Part shown: positions 50,776 to 63,788 of the stretch, piece after piece | Layout: every line of letters starts with the position of its first letter | Position numbering within the stretch: the stretch's first letter is position 1 | NCBI GenBank assembly: GCA_934045075.1 | Contig: OW203729.1 | Coordinates: forward strand, 4,599,816 to 4,663,815 | Origin: Yponomeuta sedellus | Lineage: Eukaryota > Arthropoda > Insecta > Lepidoptera > Yponomeutidae | Direction: 5' to 3' | DNA: 64,000 bases | Notes under the pieces: model-generated | The model's input: the letters and a program-made list of their open reading frames with translations, nothing else | What the model was told of the DNA's origin: nothing | The model's database searches: none | Made by a program: the position numbers and the translations under genes

Positions 50776-53700
50776 ATTATATTAAACTTATGCGTGGTGA
50801 AAATCTATATTTTCATAGACAAAAATAATAGGTCATCTGCAATGCATCTAACTTATGTACCTTACGTAATAACTAGTCGAGGCAAAACGCGGGAAAACGT
50901 TTCCCTTACGCGTTACGGCGCAACGATCCTGCAGGATAAACTGCCACAAAACATACCTCATTTGAAGTTGCTACGTTGTGCGTTTAGCCGGGGCCCTAAT
51001 GTTGGCGAAGGGACGGAGCTAGGGTTCGTCTGGAGATGTAGATGGCACCGATTGAACCGAGAGAATTAAACTCATCCTGTCTCATAAACTGATGCCAAAT
51101 TCTCCATTCGGCAGTTGGCTTCTTGCAGTGACATGTGTAATGGGCTGTACCTACGAATATTTCTTGCCACTAACGCTGTAGAAAAAAAGTCCAGTGACAA
51201 CGACACATTACTTGAATAGATGAAATCTTTTTAAAATTTAAGCAAACGGCAATCGCGAATCATATTCGCGTACGAATGAATTAGGCACTTAAAAAGCAAC
51301 ATCCAGGTGTAAATGCCTAAGCACAGGTAGGAAGATGTTTTTCTAGTCAGTCGTTACTACGGAGGCTGTAGTCCCCATCATCATTAGCAAATCGCATTGC
51401 TGGGAAGATGTTCCCATGTCATTCTCACATGTTTTTACCAGCTAGACTATCCATGCTAATGCAGCTTGATCGTTTCTTGAGCCTATATGAGTGACCTTAG
51501 GGCTGTAACTTTATTCATATAGTATGGTATCTTGGTTAGACGGGAAATAATAGAAATTTAAAGTTCAGAGCGTGCGTTGATGTCTTTTGTATGCAGACAC
51601 GGAGTGGTTCCAAAAAGTAACATTTAAAATGGTTATCGCATACAAAACAGGGGTATTTTCATTCATTCAAATATTGGGAAACGTTGGACACAATTGACGG
51701 ACTTTCTGTCATTAATCTGAGCTTTTATTATTGCACCAGTCACGCTATCAATAAGATCAAACTGCTATCGTTGTATTACGCGACGCATCACTTTGATATC
51801 TGGCTCGCTCGAGGAAAGCTAGTATTTATACACAACGGTTATCCATACTCACGGTTATCGATGCGCATTGCTTCAGGGCAGTCCTCAGGGCCTCAGGCTC
51901 AAAAATACCCCTTTGGCCACAAAAGCAGAAGGCGCTTGGTATACCTGTGTTGCATGCGGCAGAGTAGAATTCGCCATACTCTACTTGACGATAACGTAAT
52001 AGCGTACAAGTATCGACCGCGATAAAATATGAAAATATGGTACAAAATCGTTTGATGGTGACATCTTACGTATGACAGTTTTTAAATAAGTAGTATTTTT
52101 TTGTTGTGTAGCTTATAACTAATTGTTAAACACAGGTAACATAACGTAGTTGGTGATGTTCATAGCCAAGCCCTACCCTGGGCTAGGGATCGGCGGTACG
52201 TCGTGCCGCGAGAGGGGAGCGTGTCCGAGCCATAATGCCGCAATTTAGCCTTTTCGCCAATTGCCTGCGTGGAGGCTGATGAGGGACGTAGCGTGCGCAG
52301 AGGAAGGCGGTCGAGAAAGACGGATTTGGGATCACTTAATTTTCTGTATTGTTTAGGGAACTGGCAGAAAGCCAAAATAAAAAGCGGCTACTTGAATTAT
52401 AAACAGCATGGAATAATTATTGCAGTGTGAATATTTTCACAACCATTAAACCACGTTGGTCCCATTGCTCCTATAAGATTTGTTTCCGAAAATTATTATT
52501 ACTTAGAGGACACTTAATTATTGCACATAAAAATACTCGTGAACACATTTATTTCTTAAACAACTTAAAAGAGGTCGAATAGCAGAGGTCTGTCAACTGG
52601 TCTCTGCCTAAGTTTATGTAAGTTGTGGCAGTACATTAATAATAAACATCAGCTAAAGTTACTAACGGTATTAAATGTTGGAACAGCCGATATTTTTTCG
52701 CGATTTTAACGTTAATTTTAAAGTAAATGTTGATCGGTGATGAAATTGAGTAGAGCAATTTTTTTGGATATATACCTATGCATATTTCACTACACCATAG
52801 GCTATACATTAGTCGAATTTTCGTGACAGATTATGTACTACAAAGACCCCATACTGGCAAAGTCCAAATTTCTAAACAATTCTTGCTTGCTCTGCTATCC
52901 CCACGAGAACAACATCGGCGCGGGCGCACCGCGTTCTCACGGTGTAAGTAATTATCGGTTGCCTACACTTACCCTTAATTTTATCATGCTCCTGCGCCGC
53001 TCAGACACTGATCCTGACAGCGGCGTACAACAAGAACACAAGAACAGGGTCTTAATTCTGTTTGTGAATTACAGTACAATGACAGATAATCACGTGACGC
53101 GTTTTTGTGCCATTGGTGCCTACAAGGTTTCACACGTGTGCGAGCTTAGATTTAAAGCAGCAATGAAATAAAATCGCCACGCTCGCGCAATTGCTATTGT
53201 ACTACAATGCATTAACAGAATCTAGGGCCATGGTTTTGAGTTCCACGAGCTACGGTGTGTTAAAAAACTGACGCGCAATTCAAAGCTACGCATTCTGGAC
53301 ACCAAAAGAAACTGCTTCCATATCCACATTTTTTTCCATGAAACCAACGTTTTTGGGTTATCATATCGAACGGATATCATAAGAACGTTGTAAGTTAAGC
53401 GTTTTGCGTACATATTTGAGATTCCGATGATTTGAACAAACTCTGCGTGTTGAAACGTCGAATTCGTTTTATAAACGAAAGCTTGATAATTTTGATAAGG
53501 CTTCTTGGGACTCGGTATACGATATTACTACATGAATTTCTGTAAAAATACCTAAAATATGCGACTTTTAATGTTAAAGGTAATAGCCGTTGTTAAATGG
53601 AAATAATGCAGAGAATATGTATGCACGTGAGTTTCGGTGGTACATTTTGTTCTATGCCTAGTTGGTTATCAAGTAAAACTTTGATTTTGGGTACCTAACG

Positions 53701-55620
53701 GAATCAACCTACGATTTCCAATCAATCACAAGGAACGTTTTCCAGGGAGATTGAGCAATTCCATTGGCTTTAATCGTCACACAATCCATTGCAGTGACGA
53801 CGATGCTTACCTGTCTCACTTCATTAATAAGTTCGAATCATTTATTTCACCAGTCGCTTACTTCTGGTCTATGGCCACATGTTTTCAAATCCTATATCAA
53901 TCAGGATCCCTCTCCTTCTAGCGTGTTTAAAGCATGAAATAAATTATGCGGGAGGCGTGGCTAGATCGTGGATTCGACATAATGATTTTCCGATTATAAT
54001 CGCGTTAATAACATGCTTAGGCTAAACGATGTTTGGAATCGAACCGCCGGCATGGTATTTAGACGTTTTACAATGTTTTATTATGAGAGGTTGGTTTGAA
54101 GTTAAGTAAGATTATTGGACGTAGACTAAAAGCTTGAATCATGTATGCCAATTTTTATGGTTTTATTTTCGTAATAAGCAATTGACCGCGCTGGTAACGC
54201 CCCCGAAATATCTTCAGCAAAAATGTAGAGTTATGTGGGCAGGCGCGTGCAGTTTCAGTGCTATCATATCATTCTTGGAATAACTTGATCGGAAAAAAGC
54301 GCACTAAGATAAAGCGAGATTTACTCGCATACCCCACAACTCTTATCGCATGTGATATAAGAGTTAGTGTCGCATAAAACATCTTGTAAACTGAGCGCGC
54401 ATCACTCACAATCCGTGCAACCCCGTCACGATGCGCGCACGCACGTTTTCGACAGCTTTTCGGCCGGGTCGTGATCCGTGTGAGGTTTTCGGATTCCCGC
54501 GTCTTCCTTTGTACCGGGAGGGCTGGAGATGGAAAGAAAATCAACAGAAAGGGGGTCTGGACTTGAAACGTTGTAGCAAGTACCTACCCCTCCTTATATT
54601 TAGGTGTTCTAGTTACACAAACTCGTCCACAGTTGAAATTGCTGGATGGTGAAACATCGGATGTACCTCGGTTAGGTAGGTAAGGGCTTCCACCACAACA
54701 AATATGAGCTAGCTGCCGCTGTTGCAGATATTTGTTGATTTGATCCACAAAAGGTCGTGGATGGAAAAAGAAGAAGCCTTTCAGACCGCTTCGCCCTGGA
54801 TATCTGTATCGACTAGTTACAACAGCAAATTGTATTCCTAGTTACAAAAAATTGGAATAAGTAAATGAAGACGTTGCTTTTTGATCGCCAGAGTTGTCTA
54901 CTCTATAACATTGAATTTAAAATCCAATGTCTATAATGTGGTGAAGTTGATTTTACTGCAATGCTTTTGATTAATTAAAAGGGTACTAATGGGAACAATC
55001 GACCATAGCAAATAGATTCCTAGTCAAAATGTGCGATCTATTGTGTGGGCATTTCGGGCACTCACACTAGATGGACGAAGGGACCACTTGGACGCTAGAG
55101 AGCCTGGGACGTTTTTTTAGATAGTATAGGCTTGCCCAGCACCTATATCATCTTGACAGCTTAGCCGGCCTGTGGGCTGCTACCACAGGAAAGACTATAG
55201 TCATAAGTGCGGAGTTAAAGATATAAAGACATACTCGACATAAAGCTTCGCTATACAAAGCGACACTTCTGGATTTTTTCTCAAGCTAAAAGCAGACACA
55301 TTCCCCTCATAGCGATATGCTCGTGCCGGCTGGTTTTGTCGCATTGTTTCCGATTTTCACGCCGCCGATTTGGGGAAAAAAGTGGGCCGTTTGATCGTGT
55401 TGGACTTATTGGGGTCACGATGGATAAAGGCTTTACGTGTTGGAAAGATATTATGGCCCTTCATGACCTAACTTATCGGATTAAGATGTCTGTGTGGATT
55501 TGTCTGACATGAATTCCGGATTTGTTTGCTTCTGCTGGGCACAGGAATGGTCTTGTCTTTTTTATAATTTTGGGATCATTATTTTTAGAACATATATGTT
55601 GAATCGGCGATAATAAGTAG
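50776..55620. other. Long repeat-poor, apparently non-coding stretch
   Basis: About 4.8 kb in which I recognise no exon with good splice sites, no tRNA and no strong repeat, apart from the short dispersed block at 55060-55150. Open frames of 60-110 codons (for example 51684-52025 and 52833-53171) show no family features and look like chance. It may be intron or intergenic DNA. Confidence 0.45.
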
Positions 55621-55624
55621 AGTT

Positions 55625-56280
55625 GACACAGTACAGACGCACCGCAACTCTTCACCCAGCAAAAAAAATTGGTTAGAATAATGGCAAATAGTTTTACTCC
55701 CTCTACGGCAAATATAGTGAATACCGACAGTTGTAAACCATATTTTATAAATTATAACCTACTTACCTTACCATCTATTTACATATTAGATATTTCAAAA
55801 TTTGTCAGACAACATAAAGAACTTTTCATAAAAAAAGAAGATGAAGGTCACTATAAATAAGACACAAAAATAAATTGTTATTACCCACCTCTCGAATGCA
55901 ATTACACTCTTCCATTGGTAATGGCTATAAAAATTATAATAAACTTCCAAGTCACCTGAAAGAATTAAATAACGACTACAGTTTCAAAAAAGATCTAAAG
56001 AAAATACTAATTTCAAAATGTTATTATACGATAAAAGAATATTTAAAAGATAGTATAGATGAAATGAGATAAATAATTGTACAAATGTAACTTTATAAAT
56101 ATAATTAATTAAAATTGTATGATAATTAATCAAATTAAATTTAAATTAATGTAATACATAATTTTATATAGCACTTTAAAATGTTGCGTGCCGTACAGGG
56201 TCCACAAAGATCTTATCAAATAACTGTTAAGTTATAATGTAACAACCTTGAAACTTGTGGAATGCAATAAAGTATTGAGT
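55625..56280 (+). pseudogene. LINE (Jockey/CR1-like) reverse-transcriptase C-terminal remnant with 3' tail
   Basis: Two frames separated by a stop or shift together show the usual LINE C-terminus. They are VRIMANSFTPSTAN, SCKPYFINYNLLTLPSIYI and FVRQHKELF (55669-55860), then HSSIGNGYKNYNKLPSHLKE and FKKDLKKIL (about 55890-56072). The 3' tail has an AATAAAGTATTGAGTATTGA end at about 56265. The catalytic RT domain is absent. Confidence 0.75.
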
Positions 56281-56299
56281 ATTGATATTGACTGGAATA

Positions 56300-56390
56300 G
56301 GAGAGCCCCAGATCGGGCTCAGTGGTGTGTCTTGGGAGTGGCCTATGTCCAGCAGTGGACTGACACGGGCTGATTATGATGTTGATGATA
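56300..56390 (+). repeat. LINE 3' tail (GATCGGGCTCAGT family), copy 2
   Basis: It reads CCAGATCGGGCTCAGTGGTG, TGTCTTGGGAGTGGCC, GTCCAGCAGTGGACTGACAC and ends GGCTGATTATGATG. It follows directly on another LINE's tail. Confidence 0.68.
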
Positions 56391-57689
56391 TTGCCTAATT
56401 ATGATTCCAATTAACATCTCACTATTATAAATGTGATTGTGCTATTAGACTACTTTTTTAAAAGTTTTTGCTTGAACGGCTCCGTCGCTAGTCCTAATAT
56501 TTATATTATTGTATGTTATATTATTTAACGTAGTACCTAACCATTATAAAAGTCATAACTAAAAGCGATCAGTAACATTTAGGTACTCTCCAAAAGTATA
56601 TTCAATTAAAAGTAGTTCAATTTATTTCAACGTAAAGAAGTTACATTCTGTTTGCTTAATGTCAATGTATAATGTAAGCCGCTGCCTTCGAGCCGTATTG
56701 TAGTGGAGAAAAAGGCATTAAAAAATAACTCCCCTCTGACCATCTTTTCTCAAGTTATCTTAAATTTCTTGATTGTCATCAATAAGTTTAAATAACTGTA
56801 CACTAACACAATCCATATAATATAACATACATATAATCCTAGATAATATTTACCTGTCTGTTGGGGTTGAGCTAGCAGTGGACTGTAGGTGGATTTAAAA
56901 CTCACAGGGTCTGATTTGCCTCAGTTTAATGCACACACGGTGAACACACGAAAAATGATTACAGTAGCAACAGTGTTGCTATACTTAGTGTTGCCAACAC
57001 TGTCCACCTATCGAAATGCGAAGCTTATGTAGCAGCAATTAACTACACACTGTTTAAATGTTAAAAGAAATCGGTAGATAGTGGTTACGTTAACTTTACA
57101 AAACTATACATTTACTTATTTCATGCCTTAGGTTAGGTAAGATGCTCACAGAAGTTGCGTAACAAAACATAAGAAGCAGTTACTCAATTTGCAATGTTTT
57201 ATTTTTTTCATTATAAGAGCGTTCGTGGTCTTGACGCGGTAAAAAAAAAGGGAGTGAAAGACAGTTGGTAATGTCAGTCTCAAAAGTGAGTCTGCATTTT
57301 TAACAGTTTATTTTTCTCCACATACTCTTGAAGAATCATTGCCACTTTTTACTCCAATTGTACCCACCGTGAGTTCTATTGACCATTACGGAAACTACGT
57401 CGAATTATAGCACGTATGTCGGGCGGCGTAAGGAACGCAGAGACCGCAACCCGCTGTGCTCTGAAATTTCGTCCGAAAACCGCGAAATGAAGTTGTTCTT
57501 TACCGTCTCACTTTCCAATTTTGAGGAATGTAACCGCGAGGTATTACCGCAATCGACTCTACAGAAACACAAAGAAAATCGCAATAAAAGACATCCGCGA
57601 AATGTTTCTGGACGCGATGGGCGTCCAGAAACATTGATGCGACGCAAACAAGCAAGCAAGACGAATTACCCGCAAAAAATAACATAACA
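56391..57689. other. Non-coding stretch
   Basis: AT-rich with poly-A/T runs. It contains a perfect 12-bp hairpin at 57604-57632 (GTTTCTGGACGC arms, 5-nt loop). No exon was recognised. Confidence 0.4.
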
Positions 57690-57835
57690 TAACATTTACA
57701 TGCAGGCACATACATTGCTTCTGGCCCCACACTAGGATACCATGTCGTGGGAACCAGAAACAGCGACATCACAAACATGTAAACATCCAAGACTTAGGGT
57801 TTTTTTGTCCCCAGCCGGGATTTGAACCCCGAAAT
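57690..57835 (-). repeat. tRNA-headed SINE (CTGTGGCGCAGCGGTAGCGC family), minus-strand copy
   Basis: From the plus side: CTTCTGGCCCCACACTAGGA, CATGTCGTGGGAACCAGAAA, AACATGTAAACATCCAAGAC, then CCCCAGCCGGGATTTGAACC. It is truncated in the head. Confidence 0.72.
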
Positions 57836-58734
57836 AAAAATAACTCGACCCCACACACACGACCGCCTTTAGCTGGAAAGTTGAAAAACTTTGTAAGTGG
57901 TAATTCTTTAGTACTTATGTTCTTGCAATCTTTCGCTACTATCAATATATTTTCAATTTCTTTTTTTATGTACATGCACTTGCCGACTTTAATCTTCCTG
58001 CCATCCACTCCATTTAAAGGTTGTCTGGAAGAGATCGCTCTATGCGCACTACCGCCGATTGTATAACATTAGGTAGATTTAAAAAATCATAGTTGTAATT
58101 CTTTTTCTCCAGTTTGGCTGTGCAATAAAATGTTCTCTATCTTTATACCTACCTATATGTTTCGTTTGCCAACATTTGCCTTAGTTATTGTAAGCTACGG
58201 TTTGATACAGTACACGATTTTAACTCTTCACACCACACAGTCCTCCAAAGGAAACTCCATGCATTCTCATTCTTTTGTCCTTCGCTAAACACTCCTACGC
58301 TAGTGGATACCCAGCTTTATGGAGGAGACTGGCTGATGAAAAAACTTATTGGCTATATTGTCGAGCAGCCTCTCAGACATTCTTAGCATACCGTCGCGAG
58401 ATCTAGTTCCATTCTTCTCGCTCTATTCTTCACAGTCTAGAGTTTTTTTGCTCGCGTCTCTACAAACATAACAGTATTTATGTCTCCATAACAGGGTTCG
58501 TAACAAAGTAGTTGTGGTCAGTGTTGTATGAAGTTGTGTATTCGTTGTGATGACATACTGCAATAATGTTAAGATAGGTCAGTAATGAGTTGTTGGAAAG
58601 TCTATCCCACTTTGCGTTAGGTACAAAACTCTCCCAATAATTCGTTTCATGGGCTAAAACAACGGAACTTATATAAATCGTTACCAAGCCAAACAACACT
58701 GGTCGTAGTTCCAAAGAAGGTTACTCTGTGGTAT
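57836..58734. other. Non-coding stretch
   Basis: No exon, tRNA or clear repeat was recognised. A TTGTCTGGAAGAGATC(G/A)C phrase is shared by 58021 and 58986 and continues as ACCGCC(G)...TGTA. This suggests two copies of an unlisted LINE tail ending in GTTCTCTATCT. Confidence 0.4.
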
Positions 58735-58885
58735 GGTAGCCAGGCAAGGACATCACAAACGTACATGGAAATAAATCCGGAGTGAAGTCAATCATTAATG
58801 TACGGCAGCCCACAGTGGGAATCGAAATGGACGACCCCCGGCATGGTAATCAGACGTGATACCGGTAGACCAATGAGGCAGTTCA
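58735..58885 (-). repeat. tRNA-headed SINE (TTGACTGCCT family), copy 3
   Basis: From the plus side: GTAGCCAGGCAAGGACATCA, CCCACAGTGGGAATCGAAAT, GGCATGGTAATCAGACGTGA and ACCAATGAGGCAGT. Confidence 0.62.
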
Positions 58886-59324
58886 TTGTAAGAGAGTATA
58901 CGTGTTTCTAACTTTTCCAATATCAAAAGAAATATCAAAGAAAGCAATTTGGTTCATTAACTACCAGAAGGTTGGCTATCCAAAGGTTGTCTGGAAGAGA
59001 TCACCTTTAGTGATGATACCGCCGTCTGTAAGAAATATCTGTGTAATTCCCTTTTTTATGTACATTAAAGTGTTCTCTATCTATCTATCTATCAGTTTTT
59101 AAATTGAAATTTTCACTGTGAATCGTTCTGCCGCGTTCTTTAGGTACTAACAAACAGAAGAGACACGTGGGAACGTCGTTAAAACCTTAAATTCAGAAAC
59201 CGGAAATCTATATATATATCTATAATCAGCCCACATCAACCCAAAGGCAATAGCCAATGCCAACATCTACATCTGATTAGCAGCTGCCCGCGTGTTAAAG
59301 TTGAGGTTTTTACAGGATAATTCT

Positions 59325-59805
59325 TCTTCAGGCTATATTAGTCCACTGCTGAACATAGCCCTCCCCTAGTGAGCGCCACAGCGCAAGGTTGTGCCATCAT
59401 TGGGGGGTAATGCCCATAATCCCCACGCTGGGCATGCGGGTTGGGGATCGCAGTTTGGTGGAATTTACAGGATAATATATACCTCTGTACATTACAAAAG
59501 AATGTTGATTTTCTTCGTCCTTGAGAAAGGTCTTATCTATAAAAACACGATTTCTTAAAACACTCTTCAGAGGCAGATTTAATAGTTGATAAAGGGGAAA
59601 AGGCGACTAAGGGACACAAACCGGGGGGTGGGCAGCAGCGCCCCTGCAGTACAATTCCAACAAACTGCGATCCCCAAACCGCATGCCCAGCGTGGGGATT
59701 ATGGGCACTACCCCCAAATGATGGTACAACCATGCGCTATGGCGCTCATTAGGGGAGGGCTATGTCCAGCAGTGGACTAATATAGCCTGAAGAAAAAGAA
59801 GAAAG
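59325..59805. repeat. Inverted pair of AGCAGTGGACTA-family LINE 3' ends
   Basis: A minus-strand copy (59325-59465, from TTCTTCAGGCTATATTAGTC to GGGGATCGCAGTTTGG) is followed about 135 bp later by a plus-strand copy. The second copy is 59598-59805, from GGCGACTAAGGGACACAAAC to GTGGACTAATATAGCCTGAA. Together they form a large potential stem. Confidence 0.78.
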
Positions 59806-61039
59806 GGGAAAACGGGACACAGGTTATTTTAACTGCCTCTGGGGATAAATAAGACCGTAAGAATGTTAGGTACATGTTGCTTAATTATCACTACTATAAC
59901 AATCTATATCTTTGAACTTAGAACGTTGAAACCTCTTTCGTAGTAACCAAGGAGGGAAAAGGTTCCTGGTAGTTACACATTGATTTCTGTGGAAGAATAC
60001 AACTGCAAACACATAATAGCCACCGTAATTTTAATGACCACTTCCTCACCTAGCCGTCAAAACACACTAGCATAGAAGCCAGAGCAAACACACGAGCCAC
60101 AATCACCATACTAACCCCAACAGTCCATCACCGAAACACGTAGCCCTAAAACAAAGCCGGGAACGTGTCAAGAGCTTTAGAAAACAACTAAATTGCCTGT
60201 TGTTTGCCTGTTAACGCCCTGCCATTACTGGTTGGAAGCGTGACGGAAGAATTTCCATGAATTTGAATCTGAGAGAAATATAATTGGGAAGACAAATTAC
60301 TGGGAATGTGCAAAGCTGTGAAACTCAGCAATGCAGATAGAAACACACTTGAAATTACGCAATAGGTAACTGTTTCTTCATATGGGGGAGCGGGGCCCTT
60401 TGATACAGGTATTGCTATACTTTCTAGGAGGCCCACTGATATCGTTATTGTTGTTGTAATACAGCAAAAGAAATACATGATTTTGATTTGATTCAGTATC
60501 GGAAATTAACCACTTCCAATGATCAACAGTTTATTAATTACCACCTACACCAACCAAAAAATGTTCTAGGGACTGCAGCGTCCGACTGGTCCCCTACACC
60601 CATCTAGTGTGAGTGAAGGAGCCACTGGACGCTGTATAAATCATCTAATTACGTATATACGATGTAAAAGGCAATGTTATTATTTGCTCAAAACTTGACA
60701 GCGTCAAGTTTTGAGCTATCTTGAAACTGGACGCGTCCAACATGTATTATAAATAAAAAAACAAAAATCTTTGAGAATTGGAAGGTGCTTCAGAAACGGT
60801 CTCGAGATTTTGCATAATTTCATTCAATAATCTTACTAATATTATATTATAATTTTAAAAGTTCATGAAAGTGTTTGGATGTTTGATACTCAATTAGTTA
60901 AGTACAAATAATTACATAAACACTCTTTGTAATTAACGACTGTTTGTTGCCATATTAAAAACAGATAAAAATAAATCCGTTCAGCAGTTATTGCGTAACA
61001 AACCTACAAACATCATCAAAAACTTTCACTTATAATATT
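59806..61039. other. Non-coding stretch
   Basis: A short dispersed block (TCTAGTGTGAGTGAAGG) lies near 60604. A 16-nt inverted motif, CTCAAAACTTGACAGCGTCAAGTTTTGAG, is at 60688-60716 and forms a near-perfect hairpin. No exon was recognised. Confidence 0.42.
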
Positions 61040-61325
61040 ACTAGCTGACCCAGCGAACTTCGTACCGCCTAACAGTCGATTCTTAAGTTTATTTTATTTT
61101 TCTCTCCGTAAGAACCATCCTCGTACTTCAAGGAATATTCTAAAAAAAGAATTAGCGAAATCGGTTCAGCTGCTCTCGAGATTTGCGCCAACACATTCGG
61201 CGATTCATTTTTATATTATAGACTAGCTGACCCAGCGAGCTTCGTACCGCCTAACAGTCAATTGTTTCATTTTTTTTTTATCTCCGTAAGAACCATCCTC
61301 GTACTTCAATTCATATTATAGATTA
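61040..61325. repeat. Two tandem copies of the GCTGACCCAGCGAACTTCGT repeat
   Basis: Copy A is 61042-61222 and copy B (shortened) is 61223-61325. Both start CTAGCTGACCCAGCGA(A/G)CTTC and both carry CTCCGTAAGAACCATCCTCG. Each ends in an ATATTATAGA motif. The reverse complement is at 30577-30752. Confidence 0.72.
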
Positions 61326-61399
61326 GGATAACTTGGAACAAAATCAAAATACGACGACGACGCCTTGTCTCAACACAAAAGTCTCCTACCTTCACAAGG

Positions 61400-61744
61400 T
61401 TGAAATGGCGTGAAGAAATCACCAATCGCTTCAAGCCTCATGAAAAATTCCACGACAACGCGCAGCTGTATCGCAGAGGATCCTCCCACGACCGCGGCGT
61501 GATTCTTTCCGGCGAGGAGGGCGTCCGGTGCTGTACCGGGCGGTTCGGGCGCACTCTTGCGCAGTGTAGATCGCGAAGCCGCCGCCAGTGGGCGGGCTCC
61601 TATTGGCTCCTCGAAGCTGCGCGGCGAACGGGAGCGCAGCCCGCGGGTGGCCATTGTTACACGCCGGGTTGAGAGTGTACCTCAGAAAGTCGGGTCGGAG
61701 GAGTGCGAAAAGTTTTAAGAATAAATGGGCTTGCCGTTGACGGG
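61400..61744 (+). promoter_or_regulatory. GC-rich promoter-like region, possible first exon of a rightward gene
   Basis: CpG content is high compared with the AT-rich surroundings. GGGCGGGCTCCTATTGGCTC combines a GC box and an inverted CCAAT box. A donor-like GACGGG/GTAAGC follows at 61745. It would suit a TATA-less promoter with a short first exon for the gene whose exon is at 63789. The link is inferred only. Confidence 0.35.
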
Positions 61745-62438
61745 GTAAGCAGACACACGGTATCGTTGAGTGCGGGGAGTGGAACCACGGGTTGCTATTT
61801 TTACAGGGTTGCTATTAGGGTTCCGTTTGGAACCTGAAAAAGGCCAAATTGCTCAACTTCAGACACCGTTTTAGTGATATATATTAAACGCGTCTAATCG
61901 CGGTTATTTATTAGGTAAAACGTATTTACCTACCTTATTTTCCGACGTTTCTCATATTTAACGATGAGTATCGCGAATCATTAAGAAATACCGTTTCAGT
62001 GACTCTTATGACAGACTATTTAAACTGTATTTGAATGCACCCTAAGGAGCAATTCCCATAAAAATGTAGGTTGGTTTTTGTTTACAAACGACATTCCGAA
62101 TCGCAGTGAAACTTTCCCAATAAGTTTAGTGGACGCAAACCGAGGTCTGGTCTTGCTAAACACTAGTAGGTAATAAGTAATAAGTTAATAACAGAATAAG
62201 AAAAGAAATTATAGCCTCATAAGACTTTTCATAGAAACTATTTGAGAGCCAGTAACCTTTTGTTGTAACCATTTTACAATAAAGTCTTCATGTCATATTA
62301 TCAAGGCCATAATTTCTTTCTGATAACTTTATTTCTAATAGGCAAGTCGAAAGATTTTTTTAATTCTCTTCCATAATGCAGGGACACATTATTTTTACAA
62401 CAAAAAAAACCTATATTTCAGTAATAAACTAAAGAATC

Positions 62439-62493
62439 TGACGTCACGCCCAGCCGGGTGAAGTTTACCAATGTTAACGTGAGCGTGACGTCA
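62439..62493. promoter_or_regulatory. Pair of palindromic CRE-type sites in an inverted repeat
   Basis: TGACGTCA occurs at 62439-62446 and 62486-62493. Each is flanked to form TGACGTCACGC and GCGTGACGTCA, so the two form an 11-bp inverted repeat. TGACGTCA is the CREB/ATF consensus; function here is not shown. Confidence 0.45.
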
Positions 62494-62579
62494 CGCGGTG
62501 TGATAAGTAATTCAGTCAAAATGGGTGTATTATCATCAGTACTATAATCTTTTATTTTATTGAAAATGTTGGTAATTTT

Positions 62580-62745
62580 TTTTTAAAACCTATTTAGAGG
62601 CTAAAAATTCCACCCATGCCGGGATTCGAACCCGCGACCTCTGGCTATCCGTGCCAGCGCTCTTTCCAACTGAGCTAATGGACGAATCACTGGCATCAGT
62701 GAAATTTCGAACCTCTTTACGATATTCTCTGTATTGCGTACAGAA
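62580..62745 (-). repeat. tRNA-Ile-like SINE, minus-strand copy
   Basis: From the plus side: AGAGGCTAAAAATTCCACCC, CCGGGATTCGAACCCGCGAC, AACTGAGCTAATGG and ACCTCTTTACGATATTCTCT. It matches 49240-49395 including the flanks outside the tRNA-like part. Confidence 0.72.
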
Positions 62746-63605
62746 TCTCAATCTCTTTTTTTATAAAACTTAATATGTACCTACTTTCCCCTGATATCGT
62801 TAAACCTTTGATTATTTGATACTGCAGCCACGCCTATTGTAATCACGATCAAACCTCGATCTGTCTCCTCTAAACATTTCATTGCGATCAGACATGTCGT
62901 TTGAAAAATAAAACAAGACTACGTTTGTTTTGGAATTGCTCCCTGTGGGAGACTCCTAATATACAATCGCCGTACAATTTAGGAAAATAGGAAAATGTGT
63001 GTGATGTTTCATTGAATTGTATGGCGAGAGTGTCTTCGCCCTTAAAGCGCTACGCGAATAAATATCAGGACTTGTTTTATAATACGTTTTTTAATGAATA
63101 TTTTAAATCTTAACTGTTTTTAGAACCTAAAGTCTAGAACCTAGACTCAGCAATCTAGGACTTTCATAAATTTCCGCTAAAACGGCCTTTTTCGGCAAAA
63201 CTGCTTTGAACTAGCGTTTAAGATAGAGACTCGATCTAGTTTATAAGCGCTAGCGGTCATAAATAACGTATCTTTGTGTTACTTGTCCTGTCATCAAATT
63301 TTGTCTCGGATTAGCTATCCCTACTGAGTAAGAACGTATAATCTAAGGGTACGTAAATGAAAACTGCATGATATTTTCTAAGGTTAACACGGGTACTAGA
63401 CATAATTAAAATATATCTTTTAATAGACCAAAAAATATTTTTGTATATTTTTTGAGGACCTAAAAGCAACAAAAAAGTATATTTTAAAACTTTGGCCTGA
63501 TTTGGGCTGCATTTGTATCTTGTAACTAGGAATAAATCTTTTTGCCAGGTCATATTATGAAAAGTATTAGTCATAGAGAAAAAATAACTACGATCACATG
63601 AAGTT

Positions 63606-63700
63606 GTACCATCAATGTTACAAAATGGTACAAATGGGATTGTTCAGTCCCAGTTGTACCATCAATGGTACTGTTCAATGGTACAAGTGGGACGGAGGCG
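63606..63700. repeat. Palindromic short repeat (GTTGTACCATCAATGG), copy 2
   Basis: GTCCCAGTTGTACCAT and ATGGTACAAGTGGGAC are complementary around a short loop. A partial extra copy (GTTGTACCATCAATG/TTACAAAATGGTACAA) precedes them. Shared with 24744-24800. Confidence 0.6.
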
Positions 63701-63788
63701 ACTTTTAGCATGGCCTCTCTAATGAGACTAAAATATTTTATGTGCTAGTTCTCCATTGATGTATTTATGAATTGTGCTATTGTTGTAG

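Larger units (their letters stand above)
61745..63788. other. Putative intron or intergenic DNA before the right-edge exon
   Basis: It contains the CRE pair, a tRNA-like SINE and a short palindromic repeat at 63606-63700. No further exon was recognised. Confidence 0.4.

Noticed and set aside
51684..52025. A 113-codon open frame as a gene
   Set aside because: No family features; no support beyond being open.
52833..53171. A 112-codon open frame as a gene
   Set aside because: No recognised motifs, no splice or start context and ordinary composition; probably chance.
60188..60478. Minus-strand 96-codon frame with a hydrophobic N-terminus as a small membrane protein
   Set aside because: One hydrophobic run in AT-rich DNA is weak evidence, and no related sequence or promoter was recognised.
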